Assembly (NCBI GenBank): GCA_903642235.1
Contig: CAHJWL010000006.1
Coordinates: 1 to 64,000, forward strand
Direction: 5' to 3'
Origin: Acidobacteriaceae bacterium
Lineage (GTDB): Bacteria > Acidobacteriota > Terriglobia > Terriglobales > Acidobacteriaceae
Length of the DNA: 64,000 nucleotides
Shown: one piece after another, positions 54,090 through 63,897 of the stretch
Layout of the letters: each line of letters starts with the position of its first letter
Numbering within the stretch: position 1 is the first letter of the stretch
Notes under the pieces: model-generated
What the model was told of the DNA's origin: nothing
The model's input: the letters and a program-made list of their open reading frames with translations, nothing else
The model's database searches: none
Translations under genes and position numbers: made by a program

Positions 54090-54425
54090 CTACCAACGAC
54101 CCCAGGCGCGGCTGATGTAGTCCGACATTGTCATCAGAATCAAGACGAAGAAGGTGAAGAAGCCGGCGGCGACCGTCATCTTGATCAGCCTGGACTGGAA
54201 GGCGACGTGCATGAAGAAGAGAATGACGATGACAGCCTTGAAGGAAGCAATACCGAGTGCGATGACAGGATTCAAGGCACCCATGTCGAAGTAAGCCGCG
54301 ATCACTGTCAGTGCTGTCCCTACGAGCAATGTCGCAAAGACGAGCACATACTGGAAGGGCGTCACGATATGGTTCTCACCGTGCTCTGGATTTGTGATGT
54401 TGGTGGGGTCATGCTTGTCGGCCAT
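54090..54425 (-). CDS. Cytochrome c oxidase subunit IV
   Basis: The protein has 111 residues. The N-terminal 20 or so are polar (ADKHDPTNITNPEHGENHI), then three hydrophobic segments (YVLVFATLLVGTALTVIAA; NPVIALGIASFKAVIVILFF; AAGFFTFFVLILMTMSDYI), as in the small prokaryotic subunit IV family (COX4_pro/CtaF type). It probably stabilises the oxidase core. It lies 66 bp downstream of subunit III and is the last gene before the terminator. Confidence 0.85.
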   Translation of the reverse strand: MADKHDPTNITNPEHGENHIVTPFQYVLVFATLLVGTALTVIAAYFDMGALNPVIALGIASFKAVIVILFFMHVAFQSRLIKMTVAAGFFTFFVLILMTMSDYISRAWGRW

Positions 54426-54491
54426 GCGCGGAATCCTTGAAGATCTTTTCGATATAGGAGATAAAGCCAGGGTGCCTGCGACGGCCCCGGT

Positions 54492-55256
54492 CTAATGCAC
54501 CGGGTGCCGATTGATGAGGTAGAGCAGCGGGAAGAGGAAGAGCCAGACGATATCTACAAAGTGCCAGTAGAGCCCGAAGTTTTCTATAGGCGCGACATAA
54601 CCTGTGCTGAACTCTCCCCAGTGTGCGCGGATCGTAAGCCAGAGAAGGATACCGATGCCGATGATCATGTGTACCGCATGCATTCCTGTCATCGCGAAGT
54701 AGAGCGAGAAGAAGACCTGGGTACGCTCTGCCATATCCGGTGCGAGCGGCTTCTCATCCTTGATGCCGTGCGCCGCTGGATTCACAAACTCTGAAATATC
54801 AAAGTGTGCTCCGGGGATGTGGTGCTTCTCCCACTTTTCCTTGTACTCAAAGTACTTGACGCCAAGAAAGATGCAGCCGAGCAGGGTCGTAGCCACGAGC
54901 ATGAGAACCAGGAAGTTCTTCTTGCGAACTTCGGCTGCCCAGACGCCCAGCGCCATGCAGAATCCGGAGCCTATGAGCACGACAGTGTTCGCCGCACCCA
55001 TAGGTACACTGAGCTGGTTTGAGGCAACGGCAAAGGCCGGGTAGTACCAGTTGCGATAAAGCAGGTAGGCGAAGAAAAGACCGCCGAAGAACATCACCTC
55101 GGTGAGAAGGAAGAGCCACATACCGAAGGTACCGGCCTCTCGCTGCTGCTCTTCCGTCTCGAAGTGGTGACGATGCTGTGGCGTCGCCAGATGCTCATGC
55201 TGGGCGTGAACCGCAGTCTCGTGCGTGTGCGGATGCTCAACGACGACATTATCCAA
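54492..55256 (-). CDS. ctaE: Cytochrome c oxidase subunit III
   Basis: The protein has 254 residues. After a His-rich polar N-terminus come seven hydrophobic segments. [20 protein letters not shown] is the typical segment with the conserved Glu; later [19 protein letters not shown] and the C-terminal [18 protein letters not shown] are family hallmarks. It binds subunit I in the membrane and has no redox centre. Its first 8 bp overlap the end of subunit I, suggesting coupled translation. Confidence 0.92.
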   Translation of the reverse strand: MDNVVVEHPHTHETAVHAQHEHLATPQHRHHFETEEQQREAGTFGMWLFLLTEVMFFGGLFFAYLLYRNWYYPAFAVASNQLSVPMGAANTVVLIGSGFCMALGVWAAEVRKKNFLVLMLVATTLLGCIFLGVKYFEYKEKWEKHHIPGAHFDISEFVNPAAHGIKDEKPLAPDMAERTQVFFSLYFAMTGMHAVHMIIGIGILLWLTIRAHWGEFSTGYVAPIENFGLYWHFVDIVWLFLFPLLYLINRHPVH

Positions 55257-56922
55257 CGGTGGTCACCTCTTTGCTGGTCTTGTGCTCAAGCCAAGCATAG
55301 TCGTAGGCTTCGTGATCAACGACGGGGATTTCGATAAAGTTCTCGGTAAGGGGCGGCGACTGAATCTGCCACTCAAGGCCAGTAGCCTGCCAGGGGTTGT
55401 TGCCGGCAATAGCACCGTACTTCAGCGACCATCCCAGATAAAGCAGAGGGAGCATGTAGCCGACGCCGAGAATAGTTGCGCCTGCCGTCGAGAGTACGTT
55501 GAGTACCTGGAACTCCGGCGGATACGCATGGTAGCGGCGCGGCATACCGAGGTAGCCGAGGATGAACTGCGGCAGGAAGGTGAGATTGAAGCCGATGAAG
55601 GTCGTAACCGCTGCGAGCTTCGAGAGCGACTCCGGATACATGCGACCGGTCATCTTGGGCCACCAGAAGTGGATGCCCGCGAGGAACGCCATGAGCATGC
55701 CTCCAACCATCACAAAGTGGAAGTGAGCCACGATGAAGTAGGTCTCGGTAAGGTGAATATCCATACCAAGCGAGCCGAGGAAGATGCCGGTCATGCCGCC
55801 GATGGTGAAGAGGCCGATGAAACCAAAGGCATACAGCATGGGCGTCTCGAAGGTGATGGAGCCCTTCTGCAGTGTGAAAGACCAGTTGAAAATCTTGATG
55901 GCGGATGGCACGGCCACCAGCATCGTCAGAAGCGAGAAGATGAGCGCCGAGTAGTTTGAGACCCCCATGATGAACATATGGTGAGCCCAGACGAAGAAGC
56001 CGAAGACCGCGATTGCTACGGACGAGAACGCAACTGCGGTGTAACCGAAGATGCGCTTACGGCTGAAGGTGCTGATGACCTCTGAGATCACGCCGAAGCC
56101 AGGCAGAATCATGATGTAGACGGCCGGGTGCGAGTAGAACCAGAAGAGATGCTGGAACAGAAGCGGATCTCCGCCCTTTGTGGGGTCGAAGACACCGATG
56201 CCAATGGTTCGCTCGAGCGCAACCAGGACGAGGGTGATGGCGAGGACCGGCGTGCCGAGCACCATGAGAATGGATGCCGCGTAGTTGGACCAGACAAAGA
56301 GCGGCATACGGAACCAGGTCATACCTGGAGCGCGCATCCGGTGAATGGTCACGATAAAGTTAAGGCCGGTAAAGATGGAGGAGAAGCCGGCGATGAAGAC
56401 GGCGGTTGCGGCCGTGATGACGTGGGTGTTGAGGTAATGCGTCGAGAGCGGCGTGGTAAAGGTCCAGCCGGTATCGACGCCGCCGAGCACTAGGGCGGCG
56501 AGAGTCAACGTGCCGCCGAGCATGTAGAGGTACCAGCTGAGCAGATTGATCTTCGGAAAGGCCAGATCCTTCGCGCCCAGCATAATCGGGATCAGAAAGT
56601 TCCCCAGTGTCGCCGGAACCGACGGCACAAGAAACAGGAAGATCATGATGATGCCATGCATCGAGAAGAACTTGTTATATGTATCGGACGCAACCAGATC
56701 CGGCTGCGGCGTGAGGAGCTCCAGACGGATCAGACCGGCAAAGGCGCCACCTATGAAGAAGAAGAAGGTGATCGAGATCAGATAAAGGATCGCGATGCGC
56801 TTGTGATCACCCGTAAGCAGCCAGCTCAAAAGGCCGTGCTCATTGTTCAGGTAGTTCCGCTTGGGGATCGTGGCCGTGCGCTGATCAGGAAGACTGACGA
56901 TCGTAGAACTCATTGTGCTCAT
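55249..56922 (-). CDS. ctaD: Cytochrome c oxidase subunit I, A2-type
   Basis: The protein has 557 residues and twelve or so membrane helices. [16 protein letters not shown] carries an early haem-ligand His; [18 protein letters not shown] replaces the usual GHPEVYIL, so the helix VI Glu is absent and a YS motif is present, as in A2-type haem-copper oxidases. WAHHMFIMG holds the CuB His pair, and [15 protein letters not shown] the haem ligands near the C-terminal half. It reduces O2 to water and pumps protons. It starts 2 bp after the stop of subunit II and overlaps subunit III. Confidence 0.93.
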   Translation of the reverse strand: MSTMSSTIVSLPDQRTATIPKRNYLNNEHGLLSWLLTGDHKRIAILYLISITFFFFIGGAFAGLIRLELLTPQPDLVASDTYNKFFSMHGIIMIFLFLVPSVPATLGNFLIPIMLGAKDLAFPKINLLSWYLYMLGGTLTLAALVLGGVDTGWTFTTPLSTHYLNTHVITAATAVFIAGFSSIFTGLNFIVTIHRMRAPGMTWFRMPLFVWSNYAASILMVLGTPVLAITLVLVALERTIGIGVFDPTKGGDPLLFQHLFWFYSHPAVYIMILPGFGVISEVISTFSRKRIFGYTAVAFSSVAIAVFGFFVWAHHMFIMGVSNYSALIFSLLTMLVAVPSAIKIFNWSFTLQKGSITFETPMLYAFGFIGLFTIGGMTGIFLGSLGMDIHLTETYFIVAHFHFVMVGGMLMAFLAGIHFWWPKMTGRMYPESLSKLAAVTTFIGFNLTFLPQFILGYLGMPRRYHAYPPEFQVLNVLSTAGATILGVGYMLPLLYLGWSLKYGAIAGNNPWQATGLEWQIQSPPLTENFIEIPVVDHEAYDYAWLEHKTSKEVTTVG

Positions 56923-56924
56923 AA

Positions 56925-57959
56925 TTACCGTCCTGGGGTTGTCGGCGCTGCCTGGGTGGACTGGTTGGTGACGAGTGTCTGCTGCGAACGATAGTTCGTC
57001 TGCATAGTCTTAATATATTCGACAAGATCGATAAGGCCGTCTTCGCTGATCTGCCCCTGATAGGTAGGCATGATCGGCGCGTACCCTGCGGTGACATGCT
57101 GAGAAGGGTTCAGGATGCTGTCACGAAGGTAAGCTTCGTTGACCGTGACGGTCGATCCGTTCGCCAGTTGAAGCCGTGCGCCATAGACACCGGCCAGGCT
57201 CGGTCCGCGTGCAGCGGCAGAGCCGTTGTGGCATGCGTTACAACCCATGCTGTTGTAGAGGCGCTCGCCGTTCTGGGCAAGGCTCATACCGGAGGTGGAG
57301 CGCTGCGTCCACTTGTCGTAATCCTCAGGTGTCAGTGCTGTGACCTGCCCAATCATGCCGGCATGCAGGGTGCCACAGTACTGCGTGCAGAAGATGTGAT
57401 AGACGCCGGGTGTCGTCGCCTGAAACCAGACGGTCGAATAACGGCCGGGGATCACCTCACGCTTGACCCGGAAGTCCGGGATCGAGAAGCTATGGAAGAC
57501 GTCCTGCGAGATCATGGTCAGCTGTACGGGGCGGCCAATTGGGACATGCAGCGCGTTAATCTCATGCTGTCCGCCCGGGTGCTCGGCCTTCCACATCCAC
57601 TGCTTTCCGACGACATAGATATTCATGGAGTTCGTCGGCGGCGTGTAGATCCTGAAGTACAGGAGCGCGCCCCAGACGAAGATAACGAGGAAGATGGCAA
57701 GAGGAATGATGGTCCATGTGGCCTCAAGCAGTGTCGAACCTTCCACCTGTGTCGCTACCGGACTCTTCTCGCGGCGATAGCGAATCGAGAAGCCAAGGAT
57801 CAGACCTCCAACCAGCAGAATGCCGACGATGGTGATCAGCATCAGGAAGAAGTAAAGTGCATCGGTATAAGGCGCAATGGTCGAGGCTTCAGCGGGGAAG
57901 AGCGCAGAAGCGTTGAGCCATCTCACCAGGAATTGCCATAGGACTGGACTGATATGCAT
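56925..57959 (-). CDS. ctaC: Cytochrome c oxidase subunit II fused to cytochrome c (caa3-type)
   Basis: The protein has 344 residues. Two membrane helices near the N-terminus ([38 protein letters not shown]) precede the CuA domain, with [16 protein letters not shown] and the ligand motif [12 protein letters not shown]. The C-terminal 110 residues are a cytochrome c domain with CNACH. Such fusions pass electrons directly from cytochrome c to CuA. The gene starts 8 bp after the end of the SCO gene. In this operon the electrons could come from the Act complex via its haem subunit, without a free cytochrome c; that is inference. Confidence 0.92.
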   Translation of the reverse strand: MHISPVLWQFLVRWLNASALFPAEASTIAPYTDALYFFLMLITIVGILLVGGLILGFSIRYRREKSPVATQVEGSTLLEATWTIIPLAIFLVIFVWGALLYFRIYTPPTNSMNIYVVGKQWMWKAEHPGGQHEINALHVPIGRPVQLTMISQDVFHSFSIPDFRVKREVIPGRYSTVWFQATTPGVYHIFCTQYCGTLHAGMIGQVTALTPEDYDKWTQRSTSGMSLAQNGERLYNSMGCNACHNGSAAARGPSLAGVYGARLQLANGSTVTVNEAYLRDSILNPSQHVTAGYAPIMPTYQGQISEDGLIDLVEYIKTMQTNYRSQQTLVTNQSTQAAPTTPGR

Positions 57960-57967
57960 TGGTACCC

Positions 57968-58873
57968 TTATCCGTTCTTGATCAGATCGTGGTCGCGTCC
58001 GAGCTTGAGATCCTGCCGGAACATGAGAAACATAAACCCGCCAAGGCCGGCGAGAGTCACCATGCCCCCGAACTGAACCACGCGCGCGACGATCAGGGAG
58101 TGCTTGTTCGTCTGCGGATCGTAGTGGTAGCAGTAGGTGAGGATGTTGGCGACAGGTGAGCCGATCTTGTTGCCGGAGGCGTCGATGAGGCCGAGCAGAA
58201 TATCCTTCGGCGAGTACTCGACACCCAGGTAGTACTGCGCCAGCTTGCCCTGCGGCGTAACAATCTGGATGGCGCTGGCGTGCGCGAACTGGCTCAGCGT
58301 TCCGTCAGGTCCGGGAACCCGCATGTACCCAAAGCCCACAGCGGAGGTGAGAGCATCGATAGCAGGCTTCTGCCCGGTGAGGAAGTGCCATCCTGCGGCC
58401 GTCTCAGGCTTGCCGTAGCGCTTGATGTACCGGGCCTTGTAGTGTGCGGCCATCTCCGGCGTCTCGCTGGGGTCGATCGAGACAACAACGATGTCAAAGT
58501 CCTTGCCTGGGGTGAGATGGACCATCTCGAGCGAGCTGGTAAGACCATCCAACTCCTCCGAGCACAGCATTGGGCAGTTGTAGTACACGATGGCCAGAAC
58601 TGCTGGATGCTTGCCAAAGTAATCGCCCAGATGGACCGGGTGGTTGAGATCATCGACGAACGGTGCGTCGAGCGGCAGTTGCCCGTTCAGGTGCTGCGCG
58701 ATGCCAACCTGCTGCAGAACCTTTGGCAACTGATCGCCCTGGTTCTCGCCGGCTTGCTTTTCACCATAGGCAGCAACCTGGGCGGCGACTCGCACCGAGG
58801 CGGTGACTGGAACGAGCAGCAGCGCACCGGCCGCGACTGCCAAACCTGTCCGAAGTACGCTTCTGATGCTCAT
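57968..58873 (-). CDS. SCO1/SenC family copper chaperone
   Basis: The protein has 301 residues. A signal peptide or N-terminal anchor (LAVAAGALLLVPVTASV) is followed by the thioredoxin-like SCO domain, with the Cu-binding CxxxC motif (YYNCPMLCSEEL) and the conserved His in QFAHASAIQIV. An extra C-terminal membrane segment (MVTLAGLGGFMFLMF), unusual among SCO proteins, would tether it at both ends. It delivers copper to the CuA site of subunit II encoded next to it, 8 bp downstream. Confidence 0.9.
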   Translation of the reverse strand: MSIRSVLRTGLAVAAGALLLVPVTASVRVAAQVAAYGEKQAGENQGDQLPKVLQQVGIAQHLNGQLPLDAPFVDDLNHPVHLGDYFGKHPAVLAIVYYNCPMLCSEELDGLTSSLEMVHLTPGKDFDIVVVSIDPSETPEMAAHYKARYIKRYGKPETAAGWHFLTGQKPAIDALTSAVGFGYMRVPGPDGTLSQFAHASAIQIVTPQGKLAQYYLGVEYSPKDILLGLIDASGNKIGSPVANILTYCYHYDPQTNKHSLIVARVVQFGGMVTLAGLGGFMFLMFRQDLKLGRDHDLIKNG

Positions 58874-58949
58874 CGCCAGACCCTCGTTTCGGACCTGCCA
58901 ATCAGCGGCAAAGTCCTGTTTCTATGATACTTCCTTGGCGCCCTCAGCC

Positions 58950-59660
58950 TCAGCGCGCGGGGGTCAACTGAGCGTGTTCCGTACCCTCGGCCTTGCCGTA
59001 GCTCAGCTTTTGCTCTCGCGCTTCCATCACATCAAGCTCGTATCCGGTACGGGCAAAGCCGCTGGTAAGGGGCTGCGTGATGACCGCTACGTTGTCTCCG
59101 ACGAAGCCTTTTCCGGCACTCGCAACACTGGTGTTTGCAAGCGGAAGACCGCGTTCGGCGATCAACTCCATCGCTCGGTCGATCGGAATCCGGAGTGCTT
59201 TATCGTTCTGGCTCGAGCTGTAATGATCAAGCAGAAGATCCTCTCGGGCGTGAAGATCAGCGGTACCCTGGTTGCTGTCGTCGATATCGAGACGAGGGTT
59301 CGGGAACGACTGTGTCACGTTTGAAAGCTCGCGCTGCTGCATCTCGGGGTTGTTGGCGAGGTTCTCGCGCTTCCCCTTGTCGCTCGTCTTCATACCGGCA
59401 TCCGAGTAGTTCCGGGTCCACCGGGTGACAGGACCATCCTCCTTGACGAAGGCTGCATTGATCACTTTGCCCATGACGAAGCAGAAGACAAAGAAGATCA
59501 GAACGAAGCCAAACAGACCGCCAAGAAAGATCACCACACCACCGACGTTGACATCGGTCGTCTCATAGCCGGGACTGCCTTCGCCGCGCTCCGTCGATGG
59601 CTTTGTATTTCCGACACTTCCTCTACCCAGGTCGTTATTGTCCTGCGAATTAATGGGCAT
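58950..59660 (-). CDS. Membrane-anchored protein of the Act/cytochrome oxidase cluster, unknown role
   Basis: The protein has 236 residues. GGAGG lies 6 nt before the ATG at 59660. One membrane helix (VGGVVIFLGGLFGFVLIFFV) near residues 46-65 anchors a polar C-terminal domain, which contains LHAREDLLLDHYSSSQNDKA and RIPIDRAMELIAERGLP. I recall the latter motif from uncharacterised proteins beside Act and cytochrome oxidase genes, but have not searched. Its position between actF and the SCO gene suggests a structural or assembly role. It overlaps the end of the upstream actF by 11 bp. Confidence 0.72.
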   Translation of the reverse strand: MPINSQDNNDLGRGSVGNTKPSTERGEGSPGYETTDVNVGGVVIFLGGLFGFVLIFFVFCFVMGKVINAAFVKEDGPVTRWTRNYSDAGMKTSDKGKRENLANNPEMQQRELSNVTQSFPNPRLDIDDSNQGTADLHAREDLLLDHYSSSQNDKALRIPIDRAMELIAERGLPLANTSVASAGKGFVGDNVAVITQPLTSGFARTGYELDVMEAREQKLSYGKAEGTEHAQLTPAR

Positions 59661-60996
59661 GTTCCGCCTCCAGCATCTCCTCAAGGTGAGGATCGTTAAC
59701 GTTCATAAGCGGCCGCGTCTGCAGTTGGCCGAGATAGTTCCAGGCCCAGAAGCTCAGCATAGAGATGGGCACTGTCACATAAGCAAAGATGCCTATGTTT
59801 CCATGAAGATGCAGGTTACCGGCGGCGTCCGGGAAGTTGGGTTCGATGAGCCAGAACATATCCACGCAGCGTGCAAAAAGCATAAAGCAGGTCAGATAGA
59901 CCATCTTCTGCTTGTTTCGTTTAAGATCGCGCGAGAGCAGCAGGCAGAACGGGATCAGCCAGTGGCAGATCGCATCGAGCGAGCAGATCGTCCACCATCC
60001 TCCGTTGATCCGGTGCAGGTACCAGGGGATCTCATCCGGCACATTGCCCGACCAGATGATGAGGAACTCCGCAAAGGTGAAGTAGATGTTCAACATCGTG
60101 AAGGCAAAGGCGAGCTTGCCCAGGTCATGCTGCTCGGTAGTGCGCAGCAACGTCTTCATGGGCTCATAGCGGGAGAGCAGGATCACGGTAAGGATCCCCA
60201 GGGCGAGCACGCTATAGCCCTGGGCGACTACAAACTGAAATCCCCAGATGGAGGAGTACCAGGTGATGTCGAGCGATTTAATCCAGACGATCGCCCCATC
60301 CGTGAGCAGCACGATGTAGATGAAGATGCCGATCCCGCACAGATTCTCAAAGCGGATCTGCCAGTGGTTGTAGCTTGCCTCGGTCCCGGCACGGGGATCG
60401 CGATCACGGTCGACCGACCACTTGTTCAGGATGAGGGCAAGGCCGATCGTAACGGCAAAGATCAGGAGGCTCTGGAACCAGGCCGGACCCGGGCTGAGCA
60501 TCGTCCGCTTGGCGTTTAGGGTGAGCGCCTGCTCCAGTGTGACGCCGTGGTGCTCGAGCGCGTCACGGACAGCCGTTGCCGTTGGAAAAGCAGCCCACTG
60601 GTAGAGGTGCTTCGAGAGAAGGAGGATCGGCAGCAGCAGCAGACCGACCACCGGCAGAGTCCGGGTCGCAGCCTCAAGCGGGCGGCGCAGCAGCAGGCCC
60701 CACTTTCCGCCTGAGACGTACTGCAGCATCAGCAGGCACAGACTTCCGCCGGCAAAGCCGAAGCTGGTCATAAAGCCCATCAGATACGCCCGCAGCAGAT
60801 GGTTACGGCCCTCATGGGTCCAGGAGAACGCCAGAAAGGAGATCGCCGCAAAGAGAAGGGAGAGTATGCCCATACGCAGGCGCCAGACGGCGACGGCGGG
60901 AGGCGCATTCAGGCTGGCAGGCAGGGAGCGCGGGCTGTCGTGACTGCCAACGTGCTCCCTGTACGGATCGCCATACTGGTACGAGTTTGAAGCCAT
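59650..60996 (-). CDS. actF: Alternative complex III subunit ActF (NrfD-like)
   Basis: The protein has 448 residues and about ten membrane helices, including LLLPILLLSKHLYQWAAFP and GYSVLALGILTVILLSR. The arrangement and sequence match the second NrfD-like quinol-binding subunit of alternative complex III. After LEHHGVTLEQALTLNAKRTM comes the paired helix bundle. Its job is to hold the membrane part of the complex that oxidises menaquinol and reduces cytochrome c. It starts 72 bp after the end of actE, overlaps the following gene, and keeps the standard Act order. Confidence 0.87.
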   Translation of the reverse strand: MASNSYQYGDPYREHVGSHDSPRSLPASLNAPPAVAVWRLRMGILSLLFAAISFLAFSWTHEGRNHLLRAYLMGFMTSFGFAGGSLCLLMLQYVSGGKWGLLLRRPLEAATRTLPVVGLLLLPILLLSKHLYQWAAFPTATAVRDALEHHGVTLEQALTLNAKRTMLSPGPAWFQSLLIFAVTIGLALILNKWSVDRDRDPRAGTEASYNHWQIRFENLCGIGIFIYIVLLTDGAIVWIKSLDITWYSSIWGFQFVVAQGYSVLALGILTVILLSRYEPMKTLLRTTEQHDLGKLAFAFTMLNIYFTFAEFLIIWSGNVPDEIPWYLHRINGGWWTICSLDAICHWLIPFCLLLSRDLKRNKQKMVYLTCFMLFARCVDMFWLIEPNFPDAAGNLHLHGNIGIFAYVTVPISMLSFWAWNYLGQLQTRPLMNVNDPHLEEMLEAEHAH

Positions 60997-61068
60997 GCTG
61001 TTTCAACCTCTTGTTCAAAGACGTTCTTGCACTTCTACATCTGCCCTGCCTGAGACCACGGGTACAAG

Positions 61069-61905
61069 CTACTTCTGCTCGTTCGAGGCTCCGGCCGTGG
61101 AGGTTGCATCGTTTTCAGGGAAAGGTGTGTTGCCGGTCGAGTCCGTGATGATCGCGTTCGACTGCGAGGAATCACGGTCATGCCCACCCGTTGCGGCCAG
61201 CGGATTGTTCGTAGCCGTTGGGATCACGTACGGCTCGCCATTCGGAGTTCCCCGGACCGCAGTCGGCGGCAGGTTCCAGTCGTAGGCGAAGCCGGCGGGA
61301 AAGCCTTCGTGCTCCGTAATCGCGTCGAGCGACTCCACATGCGCCCCGTTGGCGACATCAGCCTGCGAGGCCCGCTGACTGAGTTGGAGTGCCCGGATGT
61401 AGGCAACCACGGCCCAGCGATTCTCTACTGTGAGCATGGAGGCATAGTCCGGCATAGCGCCGTAGCCGTTGGTGATGACGTTGTAGAAGTGGCCAAGCGG
61501 CGCGGATTGAAGACGGGCGGTGTGGAAGTTTCCTGCCGGCGCATAGCCCCGCTGGACAATCATGCCGGCACCGTTGCCGACGCGCGAATGGCAGGGCGTG
61601 CAGTAGATGTTGTAGCTCTGCTGCCCGCGGGCCATTACAGTCGCGTTGACCGGGAAGGGCATGCCGTCGCCTTCTTTGCCATCGATAAAGCCGGTATGAA
61701 GGTAGTCCTCCTCGTGCATCTGGCTGCGGGAGACAGTGGCGCTGACCTGTGGCCGCGCGGAGCGGCCGTCTGCGTAGAAGGAGGTGCTGCGCTGCTGATA
61801 GTCGAACTTTGGCTGGTTGTGCATATCCTGCCGGCAGCCGGTCACACCCGCGAGCAGAAGCGCAACGAGGGTGGCACGGAGAGCGGCGGGTGTCTGACGG
61901 TACAT
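61069..61905 (-). CDS. actE: Alternative complex III cytochrome c subunit ActE
   Basis: The protein has 278 residues from the ATG at 61905. A signal peptide ends in a lipobox (GVTGC), so it is probably a lipoprotein. The haem c motif is CTPCH (YCTPCHSRVGNGAG) and a later VENRWAVVAYIRALQLS is typical of small c-type domains. An acceptor Met is not obvious near the end. It should carry electrons from the quinol site to the oxidase. A longer frame with ATG at 61959 exists, overlapping actD by 44 bp, but the shorter start fits the signal peptide. Confidence 0.85.
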   Translation of the reverse strand: MYRQTPAALRATLVALLLAGVTGCRQDMHNQPKFDYQQRSTSFYADGRSARPQVSATVSRSQMHEEDYLHTGFIDGKEGDGMPFPVNATVMARGQQSYNIYCTPCHSRVGNGAGMIVQRGYAPAGNFHTARLQSAPLGHFYNVITNGYGAMPDYASMLTVENRWAVVAYIRALQLSQRASQADVANGAHVESLDAITEHEGFPAGFAYDWNLPPTAVRGTPNGEPYVIPTATNNPLAATGGHDRDSSQSNAIITDSTGNTPFPENDATSTAGASNEQK

Positions 61906-61915
61906 CGCTTGCGAG

Positions 61916-62458
61916 TTAATGATCCACCTCCACCACGGAGATCGCGGGGAACTGCTCAAGGAAAGCGCGGGTCCCGGTCAGTGAAAACTTTGGGTCCGTT
62001 GCTTCAAGGCACAGGAAGAATTTGTCGGTCGTCGCGCCATTACGAAAGTTGGGCGCGTTGAATAACGGGTGATACAGCTGCGGCAGGCCGTTTTGCGCGA
62101 TCATGCCAAAGGCTGCAGAGAGGCCGGCAAAGAGAATAGTGAACTCATAGGCCGGGATGATGAAGGCAGGCCACGAGAAGAGCGGCCGGCCGGCGATGTT
62201 GAGTGGATACGCGTAGACATTGATCCACGTCTCCATCAGGTAGGCGACCGTCACGCCGGCCAGTCCACCCAGGAGACACATGAGAGGAACGCTGGTTTTG
62301 TGAAAACGCAGGGCGCCAGCGGCCTCTTCGACCGGGTAGGGCGTGTAGCACTCCATCCGGCGATAGCCCTCTTCATGGGCCTGTTCGGTTGCATGCACCA
62401 ACTCGGAAGGCGTGCTGAACTCAGCGATGATGCCGTAGATTCCTTCGCGTGGCGGCAT
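61916..62458 (-). CDS. actD: Alternative complex III subunit ActD (DUF3341)
   Basis: The protein has 180 residues. It opens GIYGIIAEFSTPSELVHATE, then RMECYTPYPVEE, the DUF3341 pattern, followed by two membrane helices around MCLLGGLAGVTVAYLMETWI and FIIPAYEFTILFAGLSAAFG. ActD is a peripheral-membrane subunit of the Act complex with no redox centre. Its start ATG overlaps the stop of actC by 1 bp (TAATG). Confidence 0.9.
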   Translation of the reverse strand: MPPREGIYGIIAEFSTPSELVHATEQAHEEGYRRMECYTPYPVEEAAGALRFHKTSVPLMCLLGGLAGVTVAYLMETWINVYAYPLNIAGRPLFSWPAFIIPAYEFTILFAGLSAAFGMIAQNGLPQLYHPLFNAPNFRNGATTDKFFLCLEATDPKFSLTGTRAFLEQFPAISVVEVDH

Positions 62459-63897
62459 TAGACGGCCTCATCGATCGTGGTCTGTGCGTCAGCGGAGCGG
62501 GCGCGGATCTTGGTCTGAGGCAGCATCATGCGGATCTCGGACATGGGGATCATGGGAAGGAAGCGCACGAAGAGGAAGAACAGCATCGTGAACAGGCCCA
62601 TGGTGCCGACATAGATCATGTAATCCCACTTGGTCGCGCGGTACGTACCCCAGGAGGAGGGCAGGTAATCGCGATAGAGCGAGGTAACAACGATCACAAA
62701 GCGCTCGAACCACATGCCCGTGTTGACGATCAGCGACAGGATGAACAGGTACGCCACATTGACCCGCAGCTTGCGGGACCACAGCGTCGTGAGCGGGATG
62801 GCGATATTGGTCATAATGAGGATCCAGTACGCCCAGCCCATGGGGCCGAACATGCGGTTCCACATCATGAAGAACTCCCAATGGCTGGCCGAGTACCAAC
62901 TCATGAAGACCTCCATGCCATAGCCATAGGCAACAATCGAGCCGGTCGCGAGCATGACCTTGCCCATGTTGTCCAGGTGGCGCAGCGTCACGAGATCTTC
63001 AAGGTGGTAGAACTTGCGCAGCGGAATGGCGAGGGTCAGCACCATCGCAAAACCCGAGTAAACGGCACCGGCGACGAAGTACGGCGGGAAGATGGTAGTG
63101 TGCCAGCCGGCCAGAGCCGCGACCGCAAAGTCAAAGGAGATGACTGTGTGGACGGAGAGCACCAGCGGCGTGGAGAGGCCGGCAAGCAGCAGCGAGGCCG
63201 ACTCATAGCGGATCCAGTGGCGAGTTGAACCACGCCAGCCGAGCGAGAGCGTTCCGTAGAAGAACTTCGCTAGCGGCATCGTGGCGCGATCGCGCAGAGT
63301 GCCGAAGTCGGGAATCATGCCGACATACCAGAAGACGATTGAGATCGTCGCGTACGTCGAGACCGCAAAGACGTCCCAGGCCAGCGGACTACGGAACTGC
63401 GGCCACAGATTCATGGTGTTCGGATACGGCAGCAGCCAGTACGCGAGCCACGGGCGACCGACGTGGATGAGCGGGAAGGTACCCGCGCAGACCACGGCGA
63501 AGATGGTCATTGCCTCGGCAAAGCGATTGATAGAGTTTCGCCAGGTCTGCTTGAACAGCAGCAGAATAGCCGAGATCAACGTGCCCGCGTGGCCGATACC
63601 GATCCACCAGACGAAGTTAATGATGGCGAAGCCCCAGGCTCCCGGGATGGTGACACCCCAGATGCCGACGCCCTTGAGGAAGAGCCAGGTGATGCCGACG
63701 ACGACACCCTGCGCGATGCCGGCACCCACGATCAGGCCGAAGAACCAGCCGAGCGGGGTATTCGACGTCAGCACGATGCCGGCGATCTTCTGCGTGACCG
63801 ATTTGAAGTTGTGGCCGGGAGCGATGACCGCGTACTCGCCGGTACGCGGGTCGATCATCGGGTCAATGACGGGATCGGGACTGGGTTTGGTCGCCAT
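62458..63897 (-). CDS. actC: Alternative complex III subunit ActC (NrfD/PsrC family)
   Basis: The protein has 479 residues and about ten membrane helices. NFVWWIGIGHAGTLISAILL is the NrfD/PsrC quinol-site segment; VWWIGIGHAG places the conserved His near the quinone pocket. Polar ends lie in the cytoplasm. It binds menaquinol and passes electrons toward the Fe-S subunit ActB. The start ATG overlaps the stop of actB (TGATG), and the stop overlaps the ATG of actD, so the genes are translated in tight coupling. Confidence 0.92.
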   Translation of the reverse strand: MATKPSPDPVIDPMIDPRTGEYAVIAPGHNFKSVTQKIAGIVLTSNTPLGWFFGLIVGAGIAQGVVVGITWLFLKGVGIWGVTIPGAWGFAIINFVWWIGIGHAGTLISAILLLFKQTWRNSINRFAEAMTIFAVVCAGTFPLIHVGRPWLAYWLLPYPNTMNLWPQFRSPLAWDVFAVSTYATISIVFWYVGMIPDFGTLRDRATMPLAKFFYGTLSLGWRGSTRHWIRYESASLLLAGLSTPLVLSVHTVISFDFAVAALAGWHTTIFPPYFVAGAVYSGFAMVLTLAIPLRKFYHLEDLVTLRHLDNMGKVMLATGSIVAYGYGMEVFMSWYSASHWEFFMMWNRMFGPMGWAYWILIMTNIAIPLTTLWSRKLRVNVAYLFILSLIVNTGMWFERFVIVVTSLYRDYLPSSWGTYRATKWDYMIYVGTMGLFTMLFFLFVRFLPMIPMSEIRMMLPQTKIRARSADAQTTIDEAV

